Positions 1-6,862 of a stretch of 64,000 nucleotides of DNA are shown piece by piece. The notes beneath the pieces are model-generated. The model had not been told where the DNA came from. It saw only the letters and a list, made by a program, of their open reading frames with translations, and made no database searches. This DNA comes from CAG-177 sp964587915 (GTDB taxonomy: Bacteria; Bacillota; Clostridia; Oscillospirales; Acutalibacteraceae): positions 1 through 64,000 of the forward strand of contig CAZPMK010000005.1 in NCBI GenBank assembly GCA_964587915.1, given 5' to 3'. Made by a program: the position numbers and the translations under genes. Numbering within the stretch: position 1 is the stretch's first letter; each line of letters begins with the position of its first letter.

Positions 1-51
1 AGTGCCGAAAATACTTGGCTGGTAGCGGCCCGGGAAGATAGGTCGACGCCG
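1..51 (+). rRNA. rrf: 5S ribosomal RNA, 3' part
   Basis: The first ~50 bases match the conserved 3' half of bacterial 5S rRNA: GATACTTGG-like helix IV/V sequence, then CCCGGGAAGATAGGT and a closing GCCGAC that would pair with the missing 5' end. The gene is cut by the window edge. It is followed by a T-rich stretch and then the tRNA-Asn region, so this is the end of an rRNA operon. Confidence 0.85.
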
Positions 52-161
52 ACACTTTTTTAATTATCCTTGTTTGTTCTGCAAACATTCTATATATGTC
101 GTTGGGAAGAAACACAGTGCAGTGCGACAATGTTTCTGACCGAGGTGTCACAGACACCGCA

Positions 162-261
162 NNNNNNNNNNNNNNNNNNNNNNNNNNNNNNNNNNNNNNN
201 NNNNNNNNNNNNNNNNNNNNNNNNNNNNNNNNNNNNNNNNNNNNNNNNNNNNNNNNNNNNN
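162..261. other. Assembly gap (100 N)
   Basis: There are exactly 100 N, the conventional placeholder for a gap of unknown size. The flanking bases are adjacent in the intact second copy of the same repeat, so the true gap length may be zero or one whole rRNA/tRNA repeat unit. Confidence 0.99.
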
Positions 262-291
262 ACGAACAATCCGACAAACACAACAAAATAT

Positions 292-331
292 GCCCTAATA
301 GCTCAGTCGGTAGAGCTACGGGATGTTAACT
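292..331 (+). pseudogene. Truncated tRNA-Asn copy
   Basis: It is identical to the intact tRNA-Asn through the acceptor 5' strand and D arm (GCCCTAA to TAGAGC). It then diverges in the anticodon arm, keeping GTTAAC but losing the paired stem, and has no T arm or acceptor 3' strand. A long hairpin follows at once. It is not a functional tRNA as written and may be an assembly chimera. Confidence 0.7.
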
Positions 332-332
332 G

Positions 333-379
333 AAACAAAGACTTGACCGTCCGGCGGACGAAAAGTCAAGGCTTTGTTT
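333..379 (+). other. Long imperfect hairpin after the broken tRNA
   Basis: AAACAAAG and CTTGAC at 333-347 pair with GTCAAG and CTTTGTTT at 365-379, with CGTC/GACG inside. The stem is strong but has no U-run of the usual length after it, so a terminator role is uncertain. Confidence 0.5.
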
Positions 380-490
380 AGGAAGAAACACAGAGCAATG
401 CGAAGCGCTCCAAGCGAGCAGTGCGACAATGTTTCTGACCGAGGTGTCACAGACACCGCAACGAACAATCCGACAAACACAACAAAATAT

Positions 491-566
491 GCCCTAATAG
501 CTCAGTCGGTAGAGCACGCGGCTGTTAACCGCGGTGTCACAGGTTCGAGTCCTGTTTGGGGCGCCA
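491..566 (+). tRNA. tRNA-Asn (GTT)
   Basis: A complete cloverleaf is visible. The acceptor GCCCTAA (491-497) pairs with TTGGGGC (556-562). The anticodon stem CGCGG/CCGCG encloses the loop CTGTTAA with anticodon GTT (525-527). The T arm is ACAGG-TTCGAGT-CCTGT, and the 3' CCA is encoded. It lies downstream of the 5S rRNA, as often seen in Firmicutes rRNA-tRNA operons. Confidence 0.95.
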
Positions 567-571
567 TTATA

Positions 572-606
572 AAAATTCCGTTCACGAATGTGGGCGGGAT
601 TTTTTA
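572..606 (+). terminator. Terminator after tRNA-Asn
   Basis: AAAATTCCG (572-580) pairs with CGGGATTTT (595-603) with one G-U, followed by more T. It starts a few bases after the tRNA CCA end, so it probably ends the rRNA-tRNA transcript. Confidence 0.75.
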
Positions 607-628
607 CTTATTCACTATTAACTTTTCA

Positions 629-694
629 CTCTTCACTCTTCACTAATCTTGTGAACGGAAATTCAGTTAATAACTAACAGTGAAGAGTGAAGAG
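629..694. repeat. 16-bp perfect inverted repeat
   Basis: CTCTTCACTCTTCACT at 629-644 is the exact reverse complement of 679-694, with a 34-base spacer. Each arm is itself a short tandem of CTCTTCA units. A second nested pair, TTCCGTTCAC (576-585) and GTGAACGGAA (651-660), interleaves with it. This looks like a small palindromic or miniature mobile repeat. Confidence 0.7.
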
Positions 695-800
695 GTTTCA
701 CGGCTTCGCCGTAATTTTAATGCACACCGCAACCCCTGCAAGAATTTTTTCTGTTAACGCAATGGATAAAAATATAAACCCACCAAATCAAACCAACTTG

Positions 801-828
801 AAAATCCTTGATAAGTCAAGGGTTTTTT
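801..828 (+). terminator. Terminator-like hairpin
   Basis: AAAATCCTTGA (801-811) pairs with TCAAGGGTTTT (816-826) around a 4-base loop, followed by T-rich sequence. No gene is apparent immediately upstream. Confidence 0.55.
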
Positions 829-927
829 AGTTTTTTATGAGCAATTTTTAAGGTTGAGTTCTAATCAAACTTTTTTACGACAAACAGGACTCGAACCTAC
901 GACATTTTCATCAAATTCACATATTTT

Positions 928-968
928 AGACCGATATTCTATTTATTTAGTTTATCGGTCTTTTTTTA
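928..968 (+). terminator. Terminator-like hairpin
   Basis: AGACCGATA (928-936) pairs perfectly with TATCGGTCT (953-961), followed by a run of T to 967. It is a strong intrinsic terminator by shape. No gene is visible upstream, so it may mark a deleted gene. Confidence 0.65.
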
Positions 969-1217
969 TATCCAAAAATCTCTGCTTTCACCATTACTCA
1001 AAAGGTTATGGCACTTCGTTTGTGTTTATCGAAAGAGGCAGAATGAAAATAAATTATCTAATTTACTTATTGCTTGTTTCGACATTCAAATAACTCGTTT
1101 GTTTTTCCTTAACATTTATTACAGAGTATTTTTTAGTGATATTGAAATTAGAAGTCTATATTAGAATCTTGCGTAAAAATTGAGGTAATGCGTAGCTATA
1201 CATAACACTCGGTTTTT

Positions 1218-1253
1218 CACTTTTGCAGTTTTGGTTGGCAGTTTTGCATTTTT
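1218..1253 (+). promoter_or_regulatory. Direct repeats, candidate LytTR operator
   Basis: CACTTTTGCAGTTTT (1218-1232) and CAGTTTTGCATTTTT (1239-1253) match at 13 of 15 positions with a 21-bp period. Regulators with LytTR domains (AgrA, VirR, ComE types) bind two direct repeats about two helical turns apart, just upstream of the -35 element. Here the second repeat ends 12 bases before TTGACA. The regulator is inferred to be the LytTR protein at 1480. Confidence 0.6.
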
Positions 1254-1265
1254 CCTATTTTGGTA

Positions 1266-1294
1266 TTGACATGGAATTGTGTATTTGTTAAAAT
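1266..1294 (+). promoter_or_regulatory. Vegetative promoter of the leader/LytTR/ABC unit
   Basis: TTGACA (1266-1271), a 17-base spacer and TAAAAT (1289-1294) form a near-consensus sigma-A promoter. It precedes the leader ORF by about 30 bases. Confidence 0.8.
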
Positions 1295-1327
1295 ACAAGT
1301 AAATTATAAGAAAGGACGGTGAATAAA

Positions 1328-1402
1328 ATGATGATTATGCTTAGTAAACAAAGATTTACATTGTTTCGGAGTATCGTTTTATTTGCCGTTTTATATCCGT
1401 GA
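1328..1402 (+). CDS. 24-residue leader or signal peptide ORF
   Basis: This short ORF sits directly after a strong promoter and has AAGGA 11 bases before ATG. The product begins MMIMLSKQRF and ends LFAVLYP. It has a short basic, amphipathic front and a hydrophobic tail, no cysteine, no double-glycine site and no export signal. It is followed 34 bases later by an intrinsic terminator and then by the LytTR and ABC exporter genes. Two readings fit: a translated leader that controls read-through, as known for bmrB upstream of bmrCD in Bacillus subtilis, or a small exported signal peptide. No known family is recognised. Confidence 0.5.
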   Translation: MMIMLSKQRFTLFRSIVLFAVLYP

Positions 1403-1467
1403 TATTTTACGCACTTAAAACGGAATTATATGTTCTGCAGCTCCGACAATTCGGGGCTGCTTTTTTT
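1366..1467 (+). promoter_or_regulatory. Candidate transcription attenuator
   Basis: The terminator stem at 1437-1460 has a competing partner: TCGGAGT (1366-1372, inside the leader ORF) can pair with GCTCCGA (1440-1446) in the terminator's 5' arm. Between them CCGTTTTA (1386-1393, over the last leader codons) pairs perfectly with TAAAACGG (1416-1423). Ribosome position on the leader could therefore shift the fold. The pairing scheme is inference from complementarity only. Confidence 0.45.
1437..1467 (+). terminator. Intrinsic terminator between leader ORF and regulator
   Basis: GCAGCTCCGA (1437-1446) pairs with TCGGGGCTGC (1451-1460) around CAAT, followed by TTTTTTT. The regulator's ribosome site GGAGGT lies only a few bases after the T-run, so the downstream genes depend on read-through from the upstream promoter or on an unseen promoter. 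Confidence 0.85.
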
Positions 1468-1479
1468 ATGGAGGTAGAA

Positions 1480-2187
1480 ATGAAAATTGCTATTTGCGAT
1501 GATGATTACTTTGCAATTGAAGAACTGTTAAAGTTAATAACGATGTTTGACTGCAATAATAATGATTTTGAAGTTAAATGCTTTCATTCGAGTGAAAAAC
1601 TCAAAGAAAGTTTTAATACCGGTCTGAAATTTGATATTGTTTTTTTAGATGTTGAATTAAATGGAAAAAATGTGATAGATGTTGCCGAAAATATAAAAAA
1701 AGAGTTTCCGAAAACTATAATAATTTTAATATCTAACCAATCGGCGTACATGGTTGAAGCTTTCAAAATTGAGGCGTTGCATTTTTTGAAAAAACCAATA
1801 AAAAAACATAAATTTGACTATGCCTTTTCACTGGCAATGCGAAAATATCGGGATCTTCACAAAACGCTTTTGTTCAAATGGAAAAACGAACGCTATACTG
1901 TTTTGATAGACGACATACTTTTTGTGGAAGGTTATCACAGACATATTGTTGTTCACACATTCGATGGAATTGTTGAGTCGGTCGGCAAACTTTCGGAAAT
2001 ATATGAATATTTACGAGAATTTTCATTTGTGAGAGTACATCAGGGGTATTTGGTGAATATGAAACACATTAAAAAATTTATGAAAAACGAAGTCGTTTTA
2101 ACTGATGGCAGTAAAGTTGCGATTAGTGTAAGAAAAAGGCAGGCGGCATTAGATGTGTATGATTCATTTATAAGAAAGTGGTATTGA
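1480..2187 (+). CDS. LytTR-family response regulator
   Basis: This is a 235-residue two-domain regulator of the AgrA/LytR type. Residues 1-120 are a receiver with acidic pocket CDDD (6-9), phospho-acceptor Asp57 in FLDVE, Ser85 and the conserved Lys in LKKP (about 105). Residues ~130-235 are a LytTR DNA-binding domain with the typical ILFVEGYHRHIVVHT and FVRVHQGYLVN segments. The start at 1480 is chosen because GGAGGT (1470-1475) precedes it; the open frame extends upstream through the terminator hairpin and is not credible there. No histidine kinase is encoded nearby, so its input signal is unknown. It likely controls the direct-repeat promoter at 1218-1294. Confidence 0.9.
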   Translation: MKIAICDDDYFAIEELLKLITMFDCNNNDFEVKCFHSSEKLKESFNTGLKFDIVFLDVELNGKNVIDVAENIKKEFPKTIIILISNQSAYMVEAFKIEALHFLKKPIKKHKFDYAFSLAMRKYRDLHKTLLFKWKNERYTVLIDDILFVEGYHRHIVVHTFDGIVESVGKLSEIYEYLREFSFVRVHQGYLVNMKHIKKFMKNEVVLTDGSKVAISVRKRQAALDVYDSFIRKWY

Positions 2188-2293
2188 TATAGAGAATAAT
2201 TATACGCTTTATTGTGTGTACTAAAAAGCTATGGAGCGTATTTGAAATGATATTTCTTTAATTTACGATAATATTTATAAGGAGTGTGGAAAA

Positions 2294-4108
2294 ATGAAAA
2301 CAAAAAAGAAATATAGCTATTTAGACAATTTGAAATTTGTTGTAAACAAACATTGGAAATATTCCAAAGAGTATGTTATATGCCAGATTATACTTACACC
2401 ATTCGGAGCATTGTCATCGCTTCTTTCGGCTTTTCTTCCGAAAGTTGTTCTTGACTGTGTTGAAAAAAACTCGACATTTTCGGAATTGATATTAAATGTT
2501 GGAATAATGTCGGTTATTATGCTGATTTCAAATTATCTTAACAAAGTGTTGAACCTAAAATGTATCGAGGGCAGAAATATTGCGAATATGGGTTTATTTC
2601 ATAGTTTGTTGTGCAAAAAAATTATGGATATGGATTACAATAACTATATTTACAATGAAACTCGGGTTTTGCGTGAAAAAGCATATAAATCCATAAATAG
2701 TTGGGATGCGGCAACCCATCGTTTCTTTGAACTTAACTGCACAATAGCTTCGGTAGTTTTCGGTTTTTCGGCATTTACGACGATCATAGCGAAATGCAAT
2801 CCAATTTTTATCCCGATTCTTGTTATTTGCTACTTTTTGAGTGCGCTTGGGTGGCTGATTTTGCAAAAGTACAAAGATAAAATCAAAGAAAAAGTATCTG
2901 CGGTTTTTTTGAAATTGGAATATGTTTCCTACCGTTCAAAAGATTTTTCAAATGCAAAAGATATTAGAATTTACAATATGACCGGTTTTCTTATGTGTAA
3001 AATAGACAAACACCTTGACGAAATACATTATTTTAATAAAAAACGCAATAACGGTCATTTTTATAATGTTATCTTTGAAGATCTTTTGAAATTTGCAGTG
3101 AGTTTGGCTGCATATTTGTATCTGATATATCTAAAACTTAATTCGGAAATGACACTCGGTGATTTTTCGCTTTATTTCGGTGCGATAACCGGTTTCGGAA
3201 CTTGGCTTAATAAATTGGTGGACGGGATTGCCGAACTTATTTCAGCAAGTCACAATGTTAACGATTTCAGAGAATTTCTCGACATTCCAAATAAAATGAA
3301 TACAGGTAAAGGTGTTTCCCTTCCCGACAAGAAAACTTATCCCTGTGAAATAAAACTTGAAAATATTTCATTCTATTACAGTGGTTGCGAAAAACCGACA
3401 CTCGATAACATTAGTTTGAAAATAAATAAAGGCGAAAAGGTGGCGATTGTCGGAACAAACGGTGCCGGTAAATCTACTCTTGTTAAATTGATATGTGGGT
3501 TGCTTATTCCGACAGAGGGGAAAATTCTATTAAACGGAATCGAGAGTGATAATTTTAACCGAGATGAGTATTACACACTCTTTTCTACTGTTTTTCAAGA
3601 CTGTGCTCTCTTACCGTCCACAGTAGCAAAAAACATCGCACTTTGCGAAGAAGAAAAAATTGACCGCAAGCGTTTGCTTGAATGTATGGTAAATGCGGAT
3701 ATATTTGAGAAAATCAATTCATTACCACAAAAAGAGAATACACTTCTTGTGCGTGAGGTCAACGAGGGCGGTATATCACTTTCAGGTGGTGAATTACAAC
3801 GGCTTTTACTTGCCCGTTCACTTTATAAGAATTCGCCTTTTATAATTTTAGATGAACCCACTGCGGCACTTGACCCAATAGCTGAAAATGAAATGTATTT
3901 GAAATATAACAGCTTTACGAAAAATAAAACAGCACTTTATATATCTCACAGACTTTCATCAACAAGATTTTGCGACAGAATAATTCTTCTTGATAACGGC
4001 AAAATCATTGAGGAGGGTACTCACGAAGAACTGATTGCTTTGAACGAAAAATATGCCGAAATGTATGCAACGCAAAGCAAATACTACAAAAAGGAGGCGA
4101 TAATGTGA
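2294..4108 (+). CDS. ABC half-exporter (TMD-NBD), first of pair
   Basis: This is a 604-residue fused permease/ATPase. The N-terminal half has several hydrophobic membrane segments (about 30-320). The nucleotide-binding domain has Walker A GTNGAGKST near residue 386, signature LSGGELQ near 494, Walker B FIILDEP near 515 and a switch His in YISHRLSS. AAGGAGTG precedes ATG. It ends overlapping the next half-exporter, so the two probably form a heterodimer. The substrate is unknown: the leader peptide, a bacteriocin-like peptide or a drug are all possible. A weak hairpin lies in the 106-base gap before it. Confidence 0.9.
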   Translation: MKTKKKYSYLDNLKFVVNKHWKYSKEYVICQIILTPFGALSSLLSAFLPKVVLDCVEKNSTFSELILNVGIMSVIMLISNYLNKVLNLKCIEGRNIANMGLFHSLLCKKIMDMDYNNYIYNETRVLREKAYKSINSWDAATHRFFELNCTIASVVFGFSAFTTIIAKCNPIFIPILVICYFLSALGWLILQKYKDKIKEKVSAVFLKLEYVSYRSKDFSNAKDIRIYNMTGFLMCKIDKHLDEIHYFNKKRNNGHFYNVIFEDLLKFAVSLAAYLYLIYLKLNSEMTLGDFSLYFGAITGFGTWLNKLVDGIAELISASHNVNDFREFLDIPNKMNTGKGVSLPDKKTYPCEIKLENISFYYSGCEKPTLDNISLKINKGEKVAIVGTNGAGKSTLVKLICGLLIPTEGKILLNGIESDNFNRDEYYTLFSTVFQDCALLPSTVAKNIALCEEEKIDRKRLLECMVNADIFEKINSLPQKENTLLVREVNEGGISLSGGELQRLLLARSLYKNSPFIILDEPTAALDPIAENEMYLKYNSFTKNKTALYISHRLSSTRFCDRIILLDNGKIIEEGTHEELIALNEKYAEMYATQSKYYKKEAIM

Positions 4109-5967
4109 AAAAGCATTTTTTGAATTTGATTGAAGATGTTAAAATATTGCGAAAAGGTCTTAATCTTGTAAAAATATATTTAGGTAAAAACTATACCAAA
4201 TTAACTCTTATTGTTAACCTTTTAAGAAAAATCAGTCCGTATATTGCTATTTATTATACAGGTATTATAGTAACAACACTTACGAAAAACGAAAATTTTG
4301 AAACAATCTTAAGATATGTTTTAATTGCAACGGTATCTACACTTATAATTGATATGATAATAAGACTCTCAAATCGAAGCCGACTTATACTTCTCAATTC
4401 GTGTTATGAAAAACACGCTGCCGTTCTTTCAAAAAAAGCTCTCGATTTAGATTATGCCAAAGCCGAAAGTTCAACTGTTCAGGAACTTCGTGGTAAAATT
4501 GAAGAACAGGCAAACAACGGTAGGGGACTTACTTGGATTGCGGATTGTTTTTCCGAATGTGTTGCATCTTTTATTTCGGTAATTATTGCTTGTTTCTTTG
4601 TGGGTGATATGATTTTTGAAAAATCACCTGTTTCAACAGGTATGAGTGCATTTGTCAATTCCCCGGTACTTGGAATAGTGATTGTCGTTATGAGCATTGC
4701 CGTTATTGTTTTAACGGCAAAATATCATGCCCTCAGCGAGAAAAAAGAATATGAAGCATTCGGAGAATCTTCCGATTGCTACACCATTTTGGAATACTAT
4801 AATAACAAGTATTTGAATGAAAGTGAAAGTGGTAAGGATATAAGAATCTTTAACGAAAAGCAGCTGATAACAGAGGAACTCAACGAAAAGGTATACAACA
4901 AAATCAAAAACTATCGGAAAAAACTTTTCAAAATTTGGGCAGGCATCGGTCAAATAAGCACAATCAGCACAAACTTACTTGGTGGAGCGATATACATATT
5001 CGTCGGCTTAAAAGCACTTGCCGGCACATTCGGGGCGGGTAGTGTGGTTGAATACTATGGTGCAATATCAAAATTGATAACGGATTGTACTGATATTGCC
5101 GGGAACTGGGGTTTCCTTCGTGCAAATAACGCCAACTTGAAATCGGAGATAGAATATTTGGAACTTGTTTCCGATATGGAAAACGGCACACGGAATATTG
5201 CGGGGATAGATCCGAAAACTGCTGTTTTTGAATTTTGCGATGTATCGTTTGCGTATCCCGAAACAGATGTTATGATACTGAAAAATTTGAATCTGAAAAT
5301 TGCTGCAGGGGAGCATTTGGCTGTTGTTGGTATGAACGGCAGTGGAAAATCCACAATGATAAAACTCCTTTGCCGACTTTATGACCCATCTATGGGGAAA
5401 ATTACATTAAACGGTATTGATATAAGAGAATTTGATTACACAGAATACTTAAAACTGTTTGCAATAGTTTTTCAGGATTTCAAACTTCTTGCGTTCCCAA
5501 TTGGCGAAAATATCGCATGTTCGGATGAGTATGACGAAGAAAAAGTGTGGCGTTGCCTTGAAATGTCCGGTATGAAAGAGCGTGTTGAAGAACTCCCGAA
5601 AAAATTAAAACAATCAATATACAAGTTGTATGAAAAAGACGGCGTTGACTTTTCCGGTGGAGAGGAACAAAAAATTGCAATAGCAAGGGCGCTTTACAAA
5701 GATGCTCCGTTTGTAATCTTAGATGAACCCACTGCTGCACTTGATCCAATAGCTGAAAGTGAAATATATTTGCGTTTTAATGAAATATCAAGAAATAAAA
5801 CGACCGTATATGTTTCACATAGGCTTTCGTCTTGTAGGTTTTGTGATAGGATAGTCGTGTTTGATGACGGTAATATAGTTCAAAACGGTACGCACGAAGA
5901 ATTGCTTGAAAATAAAAACGGAAAATATAGCCAACTATGGAATGCACAGGCACAATATTATATGTGA
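4105..5967 (+). CDS. ABC half-exporter (TMD-NBD), second of pair
   Basis: This is a 620-residue partner of the preceding exporter. Its GTG start (4105) overlaps the upstream TGA, and AAGGAGG (4091-4097) lies ideally upstream. The NBD has Walker A GMNGSGKST near residue 407, a FSGGEEQ signature near 515 (Phe for Leu, Glu before Gln), Walker B FVILDEP near 534 and VSHRLSS. Membrane segments fill the N-terminal half. The two half-exporters are clearly paralogous (shared ILDEPTAALDPIAE). The 3' end abuts foreign debris: a phage-toxin fragment is fused just at its stop codon. Confidence 0.9.
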   Translation: MKKHFLNLIEDVKILRKGLNLVKIYLGKNYTKLTLIVNLLRKISPYIAIYYTGIIVTTLTKNENFETILRYVLIATVSTLIIDMIIRLSNRSRLILLNSCYEKHAAVLSKKALDLDYAKAESSTVQELRGKIEEQANNGRGLTWIADCFSECVASFISVIIACFFVGDMIFEKSPVSTGMSAFVNSPVLGIVIVVMSIAVIVLTAKYHALSEKKEYEAFGESSDCYTILEYYNNKYLNESESGKDIRIFNEKQLITEELNEKVYNKIKNYRKKLFKIWAGIGQISTISTNLLGGAIYIFVGLKALAGTFGAGSVVEYYGAISKLITDCTDIAGNWGFLRANNANLKSEIEYLELVSDMENGTRNIAGIDPKTAVFEFCDVSFAYPETDVMILKNLNLKIAAGEHLAVVGMNGSGKSTMIKLLCRLYDPSMGKITLNGIDIREFDYTEYLKLFAIVFQDFKLLAFPIGENIACSDEYDEEKVWRCLEMSGMKERVEELPKKLKQSIYKLYEKDGVDFSGGEEQKIAIARALYKDAPFVILDEPTAALDPIAESEIYLRFNEISRNKTTVYVSHRLSSCRFCDRIVVFDDGNIVQNGTHEELLENKNGKYSQLWNAQAQYYM

Positions 5968-6408
5968 TTTGAAAACTTGTATCGAGTGTCGTTCAAGGCA
6001 TGGTCAGATTTATGGAATTGATGAAGTTGTTGACCCTGCCCCACCGTTACATAATAATTGTAGATGTGATATCGTACCAATGGAATCAATTGAAGCAGGT
6101 AATGCGACGAAAAACAATAATGACGGAGCCGATTATTGGCTCAAACATTTTGTCGAACTACCGGATTATTATCTTACAAAAGAAGAACTTATCCAATATG
6201 GTTGGAGTTACGGGAAGAAACCGGCAAAATTTGCACCGGAAAAATGTATTCTAAAGGAGTTTACAATAATGCAGACGGTCATTTGCCCGATGCAACCGGA
6301 AGAATTTGGTATGAAGCAGATATAAATTATTATGAAGGTAGAAGAAACGGACACAGAGTATTATGGTCAAATGACGGACTTATATTTGTTACATACGAGG
6401 GTGGTTAA
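5963..6408 (+). pseudogene. Broken MuF-like/barnase-like phage toxin remnant
   Basis: In one frame the sequence reads TCIECRSRHGQIYGIDE and PPLHNNCRC, the Cys/His signature at the end of SPP1-gp7/Mu-F phage head-morphogenesis domains. It continues into DYWLKHFVELPDYYLTKEEL, close to the start of barnase. After a one-base slip in an A run (6240-6244) another frame continues barnase-like: NNADGHLPD, WYEADINY and GRRNGHRVLWSNDGLIF. The barnase Glu73, Arg83 and Arg87 equivalents are present. The frame ends TYEGG, where barnase has the catalytic His102 segment, so the general acid is lost. The 5' end lacks most of the MuF domain. MuF-linked toxins are a known class of temperate-phage polymorphic toxins. 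It is non-functional as written. Confidence 0.75.
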
Positions 6409-6446
6409 AATGTGGCTGCAAGAGATGTTTTTAATAAAAATATCAT

Positions 6447-6600
6447 TTATTGTCAAAAACTAAAAAGTTCCCGAGCGATGACAGCCTCCTCAAAATGCTT
6501 TATATTGCTAAAATGGTTATTATCCGAAAATGGACCGGCAGACGGCGGGATTAACAACTATCTGTACGAGATAACTTTGCTGAAAGTTGTAATCCGAACA
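6447..6600 (+). pseudogene. IS256-type transposase C-terminal remnant
   Basis: Frame from 6447 reads KKFPSDDSLLKMLYIAKM and IIRKWTGRRRD, then stops (6552-6554) where family members have a Trp. This resembles the conserved C-terminal LLKxLYLATM...KWTGRRxDW segment of clostridial IS256/Mutator transposases. The rest of the element and its inverted repeats are not seen. It marks past insertion next to the toxin remnant. The call rests on remembered family pattern only. Confidence 0.55.
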
Positions 6601-6650
6601 CTTTACATTTAATTTTTGGGGATAAAAATAACATTTTTTTGAAAAAGGGG

Positions 6651-6679
6651 TTGCATTTTCATTGAACATAAGGTATAAT
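6651..6679 (+). promoter_or_regulatory. Strong promoter in the debris region
   Basis: TTGCAT (6651-6656), a 17-base spacer and TATAAT (6674-6679) form a near-consensus promoter. No normal gene follows; only a short hairpin-ended transcript is predicted. Confidence 0.65.
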
Positions 6680-6685
6680 ATAGTA

Positions 6686-6752
6686 AACCTTTCATTCTCC
6701 CACGATTGATATGGTTTTGCTCTCGGTGTGACCGCATCGAGGGCATTTTTAT
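6686..6752 (+). ncRNA. Candidate small RNA with terminator hairpin
   Basis: Transcription from the 6651 promoter would start near 6686 and soon meet the stem GCTCTCGGTG/CATCGAGGGC (10 bp, six-base loop, one G-U near each end) and then a T-rich tail. That gives an RNA of about 65-75 bases. A 33-residue hydrophobic ORF starts just beyond (6761). No family is recognised. Confidence 0.4.
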
Positions 6753-6760
6753 TTAATAGT

Positions 6761-6862
6761 ATGAAAATTGGTTTAATATGTGTATTTATTATTTTATGCG
6801 GGTCTGCATTTTCAATAAAATTTGTATGTAATCAATCAAAAGAAATACGTGCTAAAGCGTGA
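6761..6862 (+). CDS. Possible 33-residue hydrophobic peptide
   Basis: The ORF starts MKIGLICVFIILCGS and ends in a basic KEIRAKA tail, giving one membrane segment. It lies just after the hairpin of the candidate small RNA. The shape (short hydrophobic peptide next to a small RNA) recalls type I toxin peptides, but there is no clear Shine-Dalgarno and no family match. It may be chance. Confidence 0.25.
   Translation: MKIGLICVFIILCGSAFSIKFVCNQSKEIRAKA

Larger units (their letters stand above)
119..515 (+). repeat. Tandem direct repeat around a scaffold gap
   Basis: Bases 119-161 are identical to 418-460, and 262-316 are identical to 461-515. In the second copy the two pieces are contiguous. 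The first copy is split by exactly 100 N (162-261), so the gap flanks join perfectly without missing bases. Each copy carries the hairpin GGTGTC-ACA-GACACC and the 5' half of a tRNA-Asn gene. This is either a real tandem duplication or a scaffolding artefact. Confidence 0.9.
567..1217. other. Non-coding AT-rich stretch with hairpins
   Basis: No credible gene is seen. The stretch holds the tRNA terminator, a 16-bp palindromic repeat (629-694) and two further terminator-like hairpins (801-828, 928-968). A reverse-strand T-arm-like remnant lies near 870-895. Open frames here have no recognisable protein features or Shine-Dalgarno sites. Confidence 0.6.

Noticed and set aside
865..930. tRNA-like sequence on the minus strand (GTAGGTTCGAGTCCTGTT)
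   Set aside because: Only the T-arm resembles a tRNA; acceptor and anticodon stems do not pair.
854..1093. 79-residue open frame beginning MSSNQTFLRQTGLEPTTF
   Set aside because: It runs through a terminator hairpin and a tRNA-like reverse segment, has no ribosome site and no protein-like composition.
6412..6612. 66-residue frame as an immunity protein for the barnase-like toxin
   Set aside because: No barstar-like features; the neighbouring frame reads as an IS256 transposase tail, so this frame is a shadow.
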